64,000 nt of DNA, taken from assembly GCA_016713115.1 (NCBI GenBank), contig JADJPU010000001.1, positions 620,001 through 684,000 on the forward strand, given 5' to 3'. The stretch comes from Cellvibrionales bacterium (lineage in GTDB: Bacteria > Pseudomonadota > Gammaproteobacteria > Pseudomonadales > UBA7239). Position numbers and translations under genes: made by a program. Under the pieces are notes generated by a model that was not told where the DNA came from, did not search any database, and saw only the letters and a program-made list of their open reading frames with translations. Positions 50,165-60,319 of this stretch are shown piece by piece. How positions within the stretch are numbered: position 1 is the stretch's first letter; every line of letters starts with the position of its first letter.

Positions 50165-52876
50165 ATGAATCACGCAGACTGCATCCTCATCGACGGCTCC
50201 TCCTACCTCTACCGCGCCTTCCACGCCCTGCCGCCGCTGACCACCAGCAAGGGGCAACCCACGGGTGCGGTGAAGGGCGTGGTGAACATGCTGCGCAGCT
50301 TGCGCAAACAGTATCCGCACAGCGCGATGGCCGTAGTGTTTGATCCGAAAGGCGACACTTTTCGCAACACGCTGTATGCCGATTACAAAGCCAATCGCCC
50401 GCCGATGCCCGATGATTTGCGCGCACAAATTGCACCGCTGCACGCGGTAATTCGCGCCATGGGTTTGCCGTTGCTGATAGTCGAAGGTGTAGAAGCAGAT
50501 GATGTGATTGGCACACTCGCCATACAAGCGCGCGAGCAAAAACAAGCCGTGCTGATTTCCACCGGCGACAAAGACATGGCGCAGTTGGTGGGCGAGCATG
50601 TCACGCTGGTCAACACCATGACCAATACGGTACTGAATCGCGAGGGTGTGATTGAAAAATTCGGTATCGCGCCGGAACAAATTGTCGATTACCTCGCGTT
50701 GATGGGCGACAAAGTAGACAACATCCCCGGCGTGGATAAATGCGGTCCGAAAACCGCCGTGAAATGGTTGCAGGAATACGGCACGCTGCAAAATGTGATG
50801 AGCAATGCTGAAAAAATTAGAGGCAAGATTGGCGAAAACTTGCGCGCCGCCTGCGAATTTTTGCCGCTATCGCAACTGCTCGCTACCATCAAAACCGATG
50901 TAGAACTGCCGATGAACTGGCAGGATTTACAGGCGAGCGAACCGGATCGCGCTGCGCTGCTGGAATTGTTTACTGAACTGGAATTTAAGAGTTGGATTGC
51001 CGACATCAACAATGGCGGCGATGTGATTGCTGCGGTAACGACTGCAACACCGACCACAGAAAAAATCACCGCGCACTACGACACCATCACCGAAATTTCA
51101 CAACTGCAAGCGTGGATAGCACGCCTGCAAGCTGCGCCGTATTTTGCACTGGACACCGAAACCGACTCGCTCGATTACATGCAGGCCAATATTGTCGGCG
51201 TATCTTTTGCTGTCGCAGCGGGACAAGCGGCGTATGTACCCGTAGCACACGACTATCTCGGCGCACCCGCACAGCTCGCGCGCGATGTGGTTTTACACGC
51301 ACTCAAACCACTACTGGAAGATGACGGCATTAAAAAAGTAATGCAACACGGCAAATACGACATGAATGTGTTTGCGCGCGCCGGCATTGCTTTGCGCGGC
51401 GTGGTGTATGACACGATGTTGGAATCTTATGTGTTGGATTCAGTTGCCACGCGCCACAACATGGACGATCTCGCCAAAAAATATTTGGCTTACGACACTG
51501 TGGCGTTTGAAGACATCGCCGGCAAAGGTGCCAACCAACTCACCTTCAATCAAATCGACCTAGAAAAAGCGGCTTTTTATGCCGCGGAAGATGCCGACAT
51601 CACCCTGCGCCTGCACGAAACGCTGTGGCCGCAGTTAAGTGCAACACCGACGCTGCAATCGGTTTTTGCGCAAATTGAAGTGCCACTGATTCCCGTGTTG
51701 TCGCGCATTGAACGCAATGGCGTGCTGGTGGATGCCAAACGCCTGCATCAACACAGCGTCGAACTCGGTGAGCGCATGCACGCACTCACGCAAGAAGCCT
51801 ACGCACTCGCCGGGCAAGAATTTAATCTCGGTTCACCTAAACAATTGGGTGAAATTTTGTACAGCAAATTGCAATTGCCCGCACTAAAAAAAACACCGAC
51901 CGGACAACCTTCCACGGCAGAACCTGTGTTAGCAGAATTGGCGCTGGATTACCCGCTGCCGAAAGTGATTATGGAATATCGCGGCCTGAGCAAATTGAAA
52001 TCCACCTACACCGATAAATTGCCGCAAATGGTGGACGCTACTACCGGTCGCGTGCACACCTCTTACCATCAAGCCGTGGCTTCCACAGGGCGTTTATCGT
52101 CTTCTGATCCCAACTTGCAAAATATTCCGATACGCACCGAAGAAGGTCGCCGCGTGCGGCAAGCGTTTATCGCACAAAAAAATCACAAAATTCTCGCCGC
52201 CGATTATTCGCAAATTGAATTGCGCATCATGGCGCATTTGTCTGCGGATGATGGTTTGTGCAGCGCGTTTGCACAGGGCTTGGATATCCACCGCGCCACC
52301 GCTGCGGAAGTGTTTGATACCGCACTGGACAAAGTCACCACCGAACAGCGCCGCAGCGCAAAAGCGATCAACTTCGGTTTGATTTACGGCATGTCCGCAT
52401 TTGGTTTGGCAAAACAATTGCACATCGGTCGCAATCAAGCGCAGGAATACATTGATTTGTATTTCTCGCGCTACCCTGGGGTATTGCGCTACATGGAAGA
52501 AACGCGCCAGCAGGCCGCCGAGCAGGGTTTTGTCGAAACTTTATTTGGTCGCCGTTTGTATTTACCCGATATTCACGCCAAAAACGCCGGCTTGCGCCAA
52601 GCCGCTGAGCGCACCGCCATCAACGCGCCCATGCAGGGCACCGCGGCTGACATCATCAAACGCGCGATGATCGCTGTCGATGACTGGCTGCAAACTGCCC
52701 GCATCGACGCGCGCATGATTATGCAAGTACACGACGAATTGGTGTTTGAAGTTGCCGATCAACAAGTGGAAACCCTGCGCGCAAAAATCGGCGAACTGAT
52801 GACCAGCGCCGCCAACCTGCGCGTACCGCTGGTGGTGGATACCGGCGTGGGCGACAACTGGGATGAGGCGCATTAG
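50165..52876 (+). CDS. polA: DNA polymerase I
   Basis: PolA fills gaps and removes RNA primers during replication and repair. The protein is 903 residues with three domains. The 5'-nuclease ([31 protein letters not shown]) covers 1-290, the proofreading exonuclease keeps the D-x-E pair ([14 protein letters not shown], about 330) and the polymerase has [40 protein letters not shown] and [20 protein letters not shown] 50165 matches the family start. It is divergent from the DUF1631 gene. The sequence is intact. Confidence 0.97.
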   Translation: MNHADCILIDGSSYLYRAFHALPPLTTSKGQPTGAVKGVVNMLRSLRKQYPHSAMAVVFDPKGDTFRNTLYADYKANRPPMPDDLRAQIAPLHAVIRAMGLPLLIVEGVEADDVIGTLAIQAREQKQAVLISTGDKDMAQLVGEHVTLVNTMTNTVLNREGVIEKFGIAPEQIVDYLALMGDKVDNIPGVDKCGPKTAVKWLQEYGTLQNVMSNAEKIRGKIGENLRAACEFLPLSQLLATIKTDVELPMNWQDLQASEPDRAALLELFTELEFKSWIADINNGGDVIAAVTTATPTTEKITAHYDTITEISQLQAWIARLQAAPYFALDTETDSLDYMQANIVGVSFAVAAGQAAYVPVAHDYLGAPAQLARDVVLHALKPLLEDDGIKKVMQHGKYDMNVFARAGIALRGVVYDTMLESYVLDSVATRHNMDDLAKKYLAYDTVAFEDIAGKGANQLTFNQIDLEKAAFYAAEDADITLRLHETLWPQLSATPTLQSVFAQIEVPLIPVLSRIERNGVLVDAKRLHQHSVELGERMHALTQEAYALAGQEFNLGSPKQLGEILYSKLQLPALKKTPTGQPSTAEPVLAELALDYPLPKVIMEYRGLSKLKSTYTDKLPQMVDATTGRVHTSYHQAVASTGRLSSSDPNLQNIPIRTEEGRRVRQAFIAQKNHKILAADYSQIELRIMAHLSADDGLCSAFAQGLDIHRATAAEVFDTALDKVTTEQRRSAKAINFGLIYGMSAFGLAKQLHIGRNQAQEYIDLYFSRYPGVLRYMEETRQQAAEQGFVETLFGRRLYLPDIHAKNAGLRQAAERTAINAPMQGTAADIIKRAMIAVDDWLQTARIDARMIMQVHDELVFEVADQQVETLRAKIGELMTSAANLRVPLVVDTGVGDNWDEAH

Positions 52877-52935
52877 GATTGCCCACATGAAACACGCCCT
52901 GCTATTACAAAAAAACTTTTCATCAGGAGATGCAC

Positions 52936-53796
52936 ATGGACACCCCAAGACCCGCACTGAAATCTGCACTCAGCGCTGTTATCGCACTCATCGCGCTCAG
53001 TGTTTTGATGTCATCGTGGTACACCGTGGATGAAGGGGAGCGCATGGTCATTTTGCGCAACGGCGCGGCGATTGATACCGCCGAGCCCGGTCTGCATTTC
53101 AAAATCCCCGTTATCGATCGCGCCGTGCCCATTTCTGTGCAAACACTAAAAGTAGAATTTGGAGAGATGGCCTCCTACTCCAAAGACCAGCAACCGGCTG
53201 AGATTCGTCTGTCGGTCAACTTCCATGTACTGCCATCCAGCGTGCAGTCCATCTACTCCACTTACGGCTCGGTGGAAGGCTTGGTCGACCGCATTTTGCG
53301 CCCTCGCGTCAACGACTCCACCAAAAAAGTCTTCGGCCAATTCACTGCTGTATCCGTGATCCAAGATCGCGCCAAATTTGGCACTGATGTCTATCAAGCC
53401 GTCGTCAAAGCGGTAGGCGACGAAATGATCATTGAGTCAATCCAAATCGAAAACATTGATTTCTCCAATGCCTACGAGCAGAGCATTGAGCAACGCATGC
53501 TGGCCGAAGTAGAAGTACAAAAAGTGAAACAGAACTGGGAAAAAGAAAAAGTCTCCGCTGACATCACCCGTACCCGCGCCCAAGCAGAGGCCGATGCCAG
53601 ACTCGCGCAAGCCACGGCCGAAGCCAAATCCATAGAACTGCGCGGCCAAGCTGAAGCTGCCGCCATCCATGCCAAGGGCGCCGCGCTGCGCGACAACCCG
53701 GCGCTGGTGCAGCTGATTCAAGCCGAAAAATGGGACGGCAAGCTGCCCACCACCATGGTGCCAAGCTCGGCCGTGCCGTTTATTGGCGTGAAATAA
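52936..53796 (+). CDS. SPFH/prohibitin-family membrane protein
   Basis: The protein is 286 residues. One N-terminal membrane helix (ALSAVIALIALSVLMSSWYT) is followed by an SPFH domain: VDEGERMVILRNGAAIDTAE-PGLHFKIP and RLSVNFHVLPSSVQSIYSTY. A charged coiled-coil region comes next (VQKVKQNWEKEKVSADITRT) with Ala/Glu-rich repeats. Prohibitins form large ring assemblies and in bacteria often associate with FtsH; that partnership is family knowledge. ATG 52936 has AGGAG six bases upstream; the in-frame ATG at 52930 is too close. It follows polA by 59 bases. The sequence is intact. Confidence 0.9.
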   Translation: MDTPRPALKSALSAVIALIALSVLMSSWYTVDEGERMVILRNGAAIDTAEPGLHFKIPVIDRAVPISVQTLKVEFGEMASYSKDQQPAEIRLSVNFHVLPSSVQSIYSTYGSVEGLVDRILRPRVNDSTKKVFGQFTAVSVIQDRAKFGTDVYQAVVKAVGDEMIIESIQIENIDFSNAYEQSIEQRMLAEVEVQKVKQNWEKEKVSADITRTRAQAEADARLAQATAEAKSIELRGQAEAAAIHAKGAALRDNPALVQLIQAEKWDGKLPTTMVPSSAVPFIGVK

Positions 53797-53886
53797 CAGC
53801 GGGCGTTGCAGCACACCGAAGCCAGCCTTGCTCGTTCGGCACGAGTACTGTATAAATAACCACTATCTCATTTCGGAAGCTGCACC

Positions 53887-55554
53887 GTGCTGCTGCAACT
53901 GACCATCAAGGATTACGCCGTGGCGCGCGCGCTGGATGTCGAGTGGTGCGCCGGCATGACGGCGATCACCGGCGAAACTGGCGCGGGCAAGTCGATTTTG
54001 CTGGATGCCTTGGGGCTGGCGCTGGGCGATCGCGCCGACACGGAGGCGATTGCCAGCGATGCCGAGCGCGCTGACATAGCCGCACTGTTTGATTTGCAGC
54101 ACATCCCCGAAGCGCGCGATTGGCTGGATGCACAGGGCTTTCCGCAACATGAACAGCAATGCCTGTTGCGGCGCGTATTGCTGCGCGAAGGGCGCGCGCG
54201 CGCGTGGATCAACGGCCAGCCCGCTACCTTGGCGCAACTGCGCGAACTGGGCGACATGTTGATCGACATCCACAGCCAACACGAACACCAATCGCTGCTG
54301 AAAAAAGAAACGCATCTGCGCCTGCTGGACGCTTTCGGTCAGCACCAAACTGCGCTGGACACCGTGCGCGCCACGCACCGCCAGTGGCGTGAAATCCGTC
54401 AGAAAATTGAACAACTGCAAGGCGCCAACCAAGACAGCGGCGCGCGTTTGCAACTGCTGGAATATCAAGTGGACGAATTGGATCGCGTTGCGCCGCAGCC
54501 CGATGAATTGCTCACCTTGGAAGCCGAGCAAAAACAACTGGCCAATGCCGGTGAACTCATCACGCACTGCGAGCAACTGTTGCAACTGTGCAGCGAAGGT
54601 GATGCGCACAATGTGCAGCAATCGCTGAGCCATGCGCAACAACTGTTAGCGCGCTCACCATTAAGTGCAGCGCTGCCTGCTGTGATGGAGATGTTAAACA
54701 GCGCCTTGATTCAAATTGAAGAAGCCGCGCAAGACCTCGCGCGCTACCGCGATCATGTCAGCATCAACCCTGAGCGTTTGCATGAAGTAGAACAGCGCTT
54801 AAACACGCTGTACGAATTGGCGCGCAAACACCGCGTGCAAGCGCGTGAGCTGCCTGCCCTGCACGAACAACTGCACGCAGAACTGCTGTTGCTGCGCGAC
54901 AGCGACGGCGCGATTGCTCGCCTACAACAACAGCAAACCGCCATAGAAACGGAGTTTCACAAACACGCCAGCACACTCAGCAAACAGCGCAAAAAAACTG
55001 CTGAAAAACTGGCGCGCGAAGTCAATACACAACTGGCGCAACTCAAAATGGCGCATTGCCGGTTTGAAGTAGCGCTCATGCCATTGGCAGACAACACGCC
55101 GCACGCCCACGGCAGCGAGCAAGTGGAGTTTTTAATTAGCACGCAGCCCGATACACCGGCGCGCGGTTTAGCACGCGTGGCATCTGGCGGTGAGTTGTCG
55201 CGCATCTCGCTGGCGATACAAGTGGTCACCGCCAGCACTTCGCGCACGCCCACACTGGTGTTTGATGAAGTGGATGTCGGTATCGGCGGTGCCACAGCGG
55301 TGGTGGTTGGTCAGTTATTGCGGCAACTCGGTGAACGCGGGCAAGTGCTGTGCATTACGCATCAGGCGCAAGTCGCCGCACAAGCGCATCAACATTTACA
55401 AGTTTCCAAACAACTAAAAGATAAACGCATGGAAACTGCGTTATCGACACTCAAAGACGCACAGCGCGTGGATGAAATTGCGCGCATGATCGGCGGCGAA
55501 AAAATTACCAAGCAATCGCGCGCGCATGCGCAGGAAATTTTGTCAGCTCACTAA
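53887..55554 (+). CDS. recN: DNA repair protein RecN
   Basis: RecN is an SMC-like ATPase acting early in double-strand break repair and is SOS-induced in many bacteria. The protein is 555 residues. GTG 53887 opens with LLQLTIKDYAVARALDVEWC and the Walker A ITGETGAGKSILLDALGLAL near residue 30. A long coiled coil fills the middle, and the signature LARVASGGELSRISLAIQVV and Walker B TPTLVFDEVDVGIGGATAVV lie near 435-465. No LexA box is obvious in the 90 bases upstream, so SOS control cannot be shown. The sequence is intact. Confidence 0.96.
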   Translation: MLLQLTIKDYAVARALDVEWCAGMTAITGETGAGKSILLDALGLALGDRADTEAIASDAERADIAALFDLQHIPEARDWLDAQGFPQHEQQCLLRRVLLREGRARAWINGQPATLAQLRELGDMLIDIHSQHEHQSLLKKETHLRLLDAFGQHQTALDTVRATHRQWREIRQKIEQLQGANQDSGARLQLLEYQVDELDRVAPQPDELLTLEAEQKQLANAGELITHCEQLLQLCSEGDAHNVQQSLSHAQQLLARSPLSAALPAVMEMLNSALIQIEEAAQDLARYRDHVSINPERLHEVEQRLNTLYELARKHRVQARELPALHEQLHAELLLLRDSDGAIARLQQQQTAIETEFHKHASTLSKQRKKTAEKLAREVNTQLAQLKMAHCRFEVALMPLADNTPHAHGSEQVEFLISTQPDTPARGLARVASGGELSRISLAIQVVTASTSRTPTLVFDEVDVGIGGATAVVVGQLLRQLGERGQVLCITHQAQVAAQAHQHLQVSKQLKDKRMETALSTLKDAQRVDEIARMIGGEKITKQSRAHAQEILSAH

Positions 55555-55566
55555 CGCGACAAGGTA

Positions 55567-56208
55567 TTAAATTGCCGCACCCACCGCCCGCATAAACGCC
55601 AGTGCCAATGCCATGTGGCCCGTTTGACTGGGATGGATGCGATCCCAGCACAGGGTCATCGGGTGCATGTGTTCTAACAAGCCATCCATGACCGCTTGTG
55701 TATCCACAAATACCGCGCTGTGTTTTTCCGCCAGTTTGCGCACCACGCTGCCGTAAGCATCCATCGCTTCGCGCATCGCATCGTTACGGTTCGGTTCAAT
55801 AAAAAACGGCGTCATCAAAACCAAGCCCTGCAAGTTGGGCTTCACGCTGCGTATCAGAGCATCCAATTCGCGTTCGTATTCATCAATCGGCACGTGCAAT
55901 TCCGTGCGCAGCGGTGAATCAAATTGTCGCCACACATCATTCACGCCGATCAAAATAGACAACCAGTGCGGCTCCAATTCCAACACATCTTGCCGCCAGC
56001 GCGCTTTCAAATCGCGCACCGTGTTGCCGCTCACACCCACATTCAGCACGCGAATACCGTGCGCCGGATACAACGCGCCGAGCAGCGCGTTGATATGACT
56101 AACATAGCCATTGCCCAACTCATGCGCTTCACCCACGGGTCGCCCGCGACCGCAATCGGTCAGCGATGCACCAATCATCAACAAACGACTACCCGCTTCG
56201 ATCAACAT
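55567..56208 (-). CDS. SGNH/GDSL hydrolase family protein
   Basis: The protein is 213 residues without a signal peptide. Block I is LLMIGASLTDCGRGRPVG, with Ser in the place of GDS's catalytic residue (GAS); block II is NVGVSGNTVRDLKARWRQDV; block III is SILIGVNDVWRQFDSPL; block V is WDRIHPSQTGHMALA with the D-x-x-H pair. It therefore has all four SGNH residues and is probably an active esterase or lipase; the substrate is unknown. It is convergent with recN and 22 bases after hslO. The sequence is intact. Confidence 0.9.
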   Translation of the reverse strand: MLIEAGSRLLMIGASLTDCGRGRPVGEAHELGNGYVSHINALLGALYPAHGIRVLNVGVSGNTVRDLKARWRQDVLELEPHWLSILIGVNDVWRQFDSPLRTELHVPIDEYERELDALIRSVKPNLQGLVLMTPFFIEPNRNDAMREAMDAYGSVVRKLAEKHSAVFVDTQAVMDGLLEHMHPMTLCWDRIHPSQTGHMALALAFMRAVGAAI

Positions 56209-56230
56209 ACGCTTTACCTCTCAATAAAGT

Positions 56231-57100
56231 TCAGTGCAATGTGGGTGAAATTTCCCCTAAGATTTTGTCAATATCGCGCTCGGAATACTGATAAATTTTT
56301 CCACAAAAATGACAGTCAACTTTTACCACGGGCGTTTCTTGAAATAACTGCAATAAATCTTCGCGCCCCAGTGTAGCCAGCGCAGCAGCCGAGCGCTGAG
56401 TATTGCATGAACACTGGAATTGCACCGGCTCTGCATCAAACACACGCACGGTTTCTTGGTGATACAAACGGTGCAGTAATTGCTCGCACGACAGCGACAA
56501 CAATTCCTCATTACTGATCGTGCTAGCCAAGGCATGCACATGCTGCCAACCCTTGAGATCATCTTGCGCACCCGGCATGGCTTGCAGCAATAAACCCGCC
56601 GCCGTTTCACCATCTGATGCCAACCACAGCGCTGTCTCTAATTGCTCAGACTGCTGAAAATAAGCGGCTAAACAATCCTGCAAGCGCGCACCTTGCAGCG
56701 GCACGATGCCCTGATAACTTTCACCCACATCTGGCAACAAAGTCACCGCAAGATAGCCGTCACCCAATAACTCACGCAGAGCCAATGTATTTTCTGCGCG
56801 ATCATCCAATTCGATCACACCGCGCACACCGGCGTTCTGCGAGCTTTCTGCCACCAACAAACGCAATGCCCCGTCACCTCGCGCTTGAATCGCTAAGCGC
56901 CCTTGCAATTTGATATTGGCACTGAGCAGAGCAGCGGCAGCCACACTTTCCCCCAACAAAATTTTTCCCGCCGGTGATGCACTGATGAACGCCGGCATTG
57001 CCTGCACGCTGTGCTGCAAATACACCCACGCACCGCGCACAGGTGCATCCTCAAACAAGAAACGCACGCGTGCGTCTTGTTGTTTATCGTTATGACTCAT
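56231..57100 (-). CDS. hslO: Redox-regulated chaperone Hsp33
   Basis: Hsp33 is a cytoplasmic holdase activated by oxidation of a zinc-binding cysteine cluster. The product is 289 residues. The substrate-binding domain includes DAPVRGAWVYLQHSVQAMPA, and the C-terminal switch has C-x-C (VQFQCSCNTQRSAAAL) and C-x2-C (KVDCHFCGKIYQYSE). I chose ATG 57100 (MSHNDKQQDARVRFLFEDAP) because it overlaps the DUF4124 gene stop (TAATG) and fits the family; the upstream extension to 57157 lies inside that gene. The sequence is intact. Confidence 0.96.
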   Translation of the reverse strand: MSHNDKQQDARVRFLFEDAPVRGAWVYLQHSVQAMPAFISASPAGKILLGESVAAAALLSANIKLQGRLAIQARGDGALRLLVAESSQNAGVRGVIELDDRAENTLALRELLGDGYLAVTLLPDVGESYQGIVPLQGARLQDCLAAYFQQSEQLETALWLASDGETAAGLLLQAMPGAQDDLKGWQHVHALASTISNEELLSLSCEQLLHRLYHQETVRVFDAEPVQFQCSCNTQRSAAALATLGREDLLQLFQETPVVKVDCHFCGKIYQYSERDIDKILGEISPTLH

Positions 57101-57561
57101 TACATCTCCAACGGATAGATAGTTTGACAACTCGAACGCATATATTCTCTGCGCCACTCCTCTAACTTCTTACCACGATCCCTTTCCAATACAATTTCTT
57201 CATTACCGTTTTCATCCAGAAAAATTCCGCGATCCCCACGCGCAATCGCCGCAATATCTTTTTCCCACTTTTTGCAGCGCTCACCTATTGCATTTTCTAG
57301 CTCTTTCTTTTTCTTGGCCTCTAAGTCTTTTTCATCCTGTGTTTTTTCTGTACTGACCACGACTGAAGACACTGCAGTATTGCTGCTGCCATGATCGATA
57401 TTGACCTTATTTAATTTATCATCTATTGCTTCCACTTTTTTTTCAGCGGGTGCGCGATCACCAAAATGCACTTTGCCGTTTTCATCCACCCATTTATACA
57501 CTTCAGCTTGTGCAGACACTCCAACAAGCAACAGCATGCTGAGCAAAAACATTTTTCTCAT
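57100..57561 (-). CDS. DUF4124 domain periplasmic protein
   Basis: The protein is 153 residues. The N-terminus MRKMFLLSMLLLVGVSAQAE is a signal peptide with an AQA cleavage site. It is followed by the DUF4124 signature VYKWVDENGKVHFGDRAPAE, a short beta motif. The rest is lysine/glutamate-rich and helical, ending REYMRSSCQTIYPLEM. Family members are common gammaproteobacterial envelope proteins without assigned function. It overlaps hslO by stop/start (TAATG) and follows yrfG by 22 bases, so yrfG, this gene and hslO may form one operon. The sequence is intact. Confidence 0.85.
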   Translation of the reverse strand: MRKMFLLSMLLLVGVSAQAEVYKWVDENGKVHFGDRAPAEKKVEAIDDKLNKVNIDHGSSNTAVSSVVVSTEKTQDEKDLEAKKKKELENAIGERCKKWEKDIAAIARGDRGIFLDENGNEEIVLERDRGKKLEEWRREYMRSSCQTIYPLEM

Positions 57562-57583
57562 GGAAATCTCCGTTTTACAACAA

Positions 57584-58279
57584 TCACTGCACGGGCAACA
57601 CTTGATCGAAGTCTACTACCGCAGGAAAGCCGGTAACAGCGCGCGGTGGCGACTGGCTGTCCGGCTGCAAAATACACAGCAAATGACGGATACCGTATGC
57701 TTGCGCTGCTTGCAACACAGACACCGTGTCATCCACAAACAAAGTACGCGTTGCATCAAAAGGATAGCGTTGTTGCAACGCCTGCCAAAACGCGGGCGAC
57801 TCTTTCGCGGCACCTAAATCATGCGAGCTAATAATGTGATCCAACCAAGGATGCAGAGACACTTGTTCCATTTTTAATTGAATGCTGTCTGCGTGTGCAT
57901 TGGTTACCAACCATATCGATTTTCCCGCCGCCACCAGCGCGTCCAAAAATGCCACGCTATGGGGTCGCCAGCCAACCAAATGACGCACTTCGCGCTTTAG
58001 CGCAACAATATCCAACTGCAATTCGCGCTGCCAAAAATCCAAGCAATACCAGTTCAGCTTGCCGTGCTCCTCAGCAAAGCGCGCCGCCAAACGCGTGCGC
58101 GCCGCCGCCTCGCTCATGCCGCGCGCCTCGGCATAACGGCGCGGCAAATGCGTCTGCCAAAAATGATTGTCGAAGTGCAGATCGAGCAGCGTGCCGTCCA
58201 TATCCAGCAGCACCGAATCGATCTCCTGCCAAGGCATCGCCAACACGGCGCGCCTATTGGGCTTCACATTTGCTGTCAT
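57584..58279 (-). CDS. yrfG: HAD-family GMP/IMP nucleotidase YrfG-like
   Basis: The protein is 231 residues. The HAD motif I is SVLLDMDGTLLDLHFDNHFW near residue 22, motif II is SIWLVTNAHADS near 125, motif III is the Lys in GAAKESPAF and motif IV is TLFVDDTVSVLQAAQAYGI near 185. The pattern LDMDGTLLDLHFDN-FW is distinctive for YrfG, which hydrolyses GMP and IMP in E. coli. In E. coli yrfG lies next to hslR-hslO; here hslO is also close, which supports the name. The sequence is intact. Confidence 0.9.
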   Translation of the reverse strand: MTANVKPNRRAVLAMPWQEIDSVLLDMDGTLLDLHFDNHFWQTHLPRRYAEARGMSEAAARTRLAARFAEEHGKLNWYCLDFWQRELQLDIVALKREVRHLVGWRPHSVAFLDALVAAGKSIWLVTNAHADSIQLKMEQVSLHPWLDHIISSHDLGAAKESPAFWQALQQRYPFDATRTLFVDDTVSVLQAAQAYGIRHLLCILQPDSQSPPRAVTGFPAVVDFDQVLPVQ

Positions 58280-58359
58280 CGTTTCACTCTGAGACTTGTT
58301 TCACATTAAAACGCTCCTGCAGGATACAACCAGCCTACCGCGCTTTACCGTTAGGGCGT

Positions 58360-58393
58360 TATAATCGACCGCCCGTTCAGGCAGGTACTGCCT
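58360..58393 (+). promoter_or_regulatory. -10 box and leader hairpin of the FHA gene
   Basis: A consensus -10 (TATAAT, 58360-58365) is followed at 58379-58393 by AGGCAG-GTA-CTGCCT, a perfect 6-bp inverted repeat at the expected 5' end of the transcript. No good -35 is found. The repeat could be an operator or an RNA hairpin. Confidence 0.45.
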
Positions 58394-58417
58394 TTACTGT
58401 TCTATTTGATCTCACGG

Positions 58418-59347
58418 ATGCCACTGCAGTCGATGTATCAGCTTCGCTTCAAGGATACCAACCGCCCGCTCTTTCCCATCACCGCCAATGTTTGCACATT
58501 GGGGAGAGGTCAGGGCAATACTGTTGTGCTGGACACCAGCACAGTGGATGAGTCGCACGCGCGCATTGTGCAGCACGACGGCAAACTATTTCTGCAAGAC
58601 AACAAAAGCCAGCGCGGCTGCTTCGTCAACGGTAAAAAGGTCAAGTACAAAGACCTGCGCCACGGCGACATGATCAGCATTGGCAATGTACATTTTGAAA
58701 TTGTCGAATCCGAAGATACGGATCTGACCTCTACTCGCGTATCTACACCCAACAATGCACCAGCCGCACGCTCCGCCGTGCATACCGCCGCTACTTGGCG
58801 TTTGATCTCCGATAGCAGCTGGCTCTCTGGCAAAGTATTCGAACTGCAGCACGACACTACCCTGCTGGGACGCGGCAAAGATTGTGATATCACGATCCCT
58901 GGCAACCATCTTTCACGCAGACACGCACAGATTTTGCGCCATAGCGACTATCTCACCGTCATGGATTTGGATTCTTCCAACGGCAGCTATATCAACGAAG
59001 TGCGCATCAACGGCGAACAAGTGGTGCGCCCAGGCGATCGACTGCGCTTCGATGTCTATAGTTTTCGCGTACAAGGCCCAGCTAGCAACGGCTCTGCTGA
59101 GGTGGAAACACCTATGCTCAGCAACGGTAAAAAAGTGATCGATCTGCACAGCACCTTGCAAAGTATTGAAGCGCTAAAAACGCAAGAATACCAACCGAAA
59201 GAATGGGTCACCAAACCCACTTCGCACGGCAACCGCTACCACGAAGTACCCGTTCGCAAGGCGCATCACAGTTCACTGCTCTGGGTTTCTGTACTGCTAG
59301 GCGCGGGCGTCCTCGGCGTCCTCGGCTACATTGTTTTTAATATCTAA
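58418..59347 (+). CDS. Double FHA-domain protein with C-terminal membrane anchor
   Basis: The protein is about 309 residues. The first FHA domain (LGRGQGNTVVLDTSTVDESH, residues 25-90) and the second (LLGRGKDCDITIPGNHLSRR with SNGSYINEVRINGEQV, about 150-220) both keep the G-R, S-R/ES-H and N-G residues for phosphothreonine binding. A linker leads to a C-terminal helix (LLWVSVLLGAGVLGVLGYIV) that would anchor it in the inner membrane with FHA domains in the cytoplasm. Starts at 58418 or 58433 are possible; TTG 58406 is less likely. No Ser/Thr kinase gene is adjacent, so its partner is not known. Confidence 0.9.
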   Translation: MPLQSMYQLRFKDTNRPLFPITANVCTLGRGQGNTVVLDTSTVDESHARIVQHDGKLFLQDNKSQRGCFVNGKKVKYKDLRHGDMISIGNVHFEIVESEDTDLTSTRVSTPNNAPAARSAVHTAATWRLISDSSWLSGKVFELQHDTTLLGRGKDCDITIPGNHLSRRHAQILRHSDYLTVMDLDSSNGSYINEVRINGEQVVRPGDRLRFDVYSFRVQGPASNGSAEVETPMLSNGKKVIDLHSTLQSIEALKTQEYQPKEWVTKPTSHGNRYHEVPVRKAHHSSLLWVSVLLGAGVLGVLGYIVFNI

Positions 59348-59803
59348 AGCAAAACGCACGCAATAAAAAAGCCGGAACGATTTCTCATTCCGGCTTTGTG
59401 TTCAGACTTTCATCTGCCCTTCCCGTTACCGATCCTTGGCAGTGTCTCTGTACTATTACTGCTGTTGTTCTATTGTTATTGTTCTTCAGCTTTTCTTCTT
59501 GTTATCGGCATGTGGCGTTCGTTGTTTTTGTTACCGCTGCCGCTTCTTATTGTAATTTTTTGTTCTTGTGCTTTTGTTATCGCAAACTGCGTGCCAACTT
59601 TTTACATGCTTTAAAATCAATCAATTACCTGTTTTCGCTTGTGTAAACTGCTGCGGAGTAACACTTTTTGTTACCGCATATGACGCACAGTGTTACCTGT
59701 TCACCCACTTGATCGGCTAACTCGCACAAATATTCGTTTTACCGCATAAGTTGCTTTGTCCCGTCCGTATTCTGTGGAACAATGCTGGAAATAGGAGGTA
59801 TTT
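59348..59803. other. T-rich intergenic region between the FHA gene and rppH
   Basis: This 456-base gap holds the terminator at 59368-59397, then about 230 bases rich in T with recurring GTTAT and GTTAC. An inverted repeat GTAACACT (59658-59665) / AGTGTTAC (59689-59696) has an additional GTTAC between the arms. No convincing gene is seen; apparent small frames are low-complexity. AGGAGG at 59794-59799 precedes rppH. Confidence 0.5.
59368..59397 (+). terminator. Rho-independent terminator after the FHA gene
   Basis: AAAGCCGGAA and TTCCGGCTTT form a ten-pair stem around a ten-base loop, 21 bases after the FHA stop. The A run before it means it could also work on the opposite strand. Confidence 0.8.
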
Positions 59804-60307
59804 GTGGTAGACGCGGAAGGTTTTCGTCCCAATGTCGGCATCATGCTGGCCAACGCACAAGGGGAGCTGCTGTGGGCTCGCCGTGTTGGCGGTATGGACG
59901 CATGGCAGTTTCCGCAGGGCGGCATTCAAGCGCAGGAAGATCCTGAAGCAGCGCTGTTTCGCGAGTTGCGCGAAGAAGTGGGGCTCATGCCCAGCGATGT
60001 GCGCATCATGGGCTGCACGCGCGGCTGGCTGCGTTACCGTCTCCCACCCCGCCTGATCCGCAGACACCAGAATCCGCTGTGCATCGGTCAAAAACAGAAG
60101 TGGTTTTTCCTGCAAATGCTCGGCGAAGAATCCAGCATCCACTTTGATAACAGCGACGAACCGCCTGAGTTTGACCAGTGGCGCTGGGTGAGCTACTGGC
60201 ACCCACTGACGCAAGTGGTGTCCTTCAAGCGGGAAGTTTATCGCAGCGCGCTCAAGGAACTAGCTCCGTATCATTTGACGCTATCCAACCGTCTATCCCA
60301 TGCCTAA
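59804..60307 (+). CDS. rppH: RNA pyrophosphohydrolase RppH
   Basis: RppH removes pyrophosphate from the 5' end of transcripts, opening them to RNase E decay. The protein is 167 residues. It starts GTG 59804 ([20 protein letters not shown]) after AGGAGG and contains the Nudix box [23 protein letters not shown] (residues 38-60), followed by [17 protein letters not shown] and [20 protein letters not shown]. It lies 12 bases upstream of ptsP, the same pair order as in E. coli and Pseudomonas, suggesting one transcript. The sequence is intact. Confidence 0.96.
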   Translation: MVDAEGFRPNVGIMLANAQGELLWARRVGGMDAWQFPQGGIQAQEDPEAALFRELREEVGLMPSDVRIMGCTRGWLRYRLPPRLIRRHQNPLCIGQKQKWFFLQMLGEESSIHFDNSDEPPEFDQWRWVSYWHPLTQVVSFKREVYRSALKELAPYHLTLSNRLSHA

Positions 60308-60319
60308 GGATAGATACCG

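Noticed and set aside
59772..59784. parS-like half site (GTGGAAC) before rppH
   Set aside because: Only half of the ParB palindrome is present, and no full parS was found near parAB.
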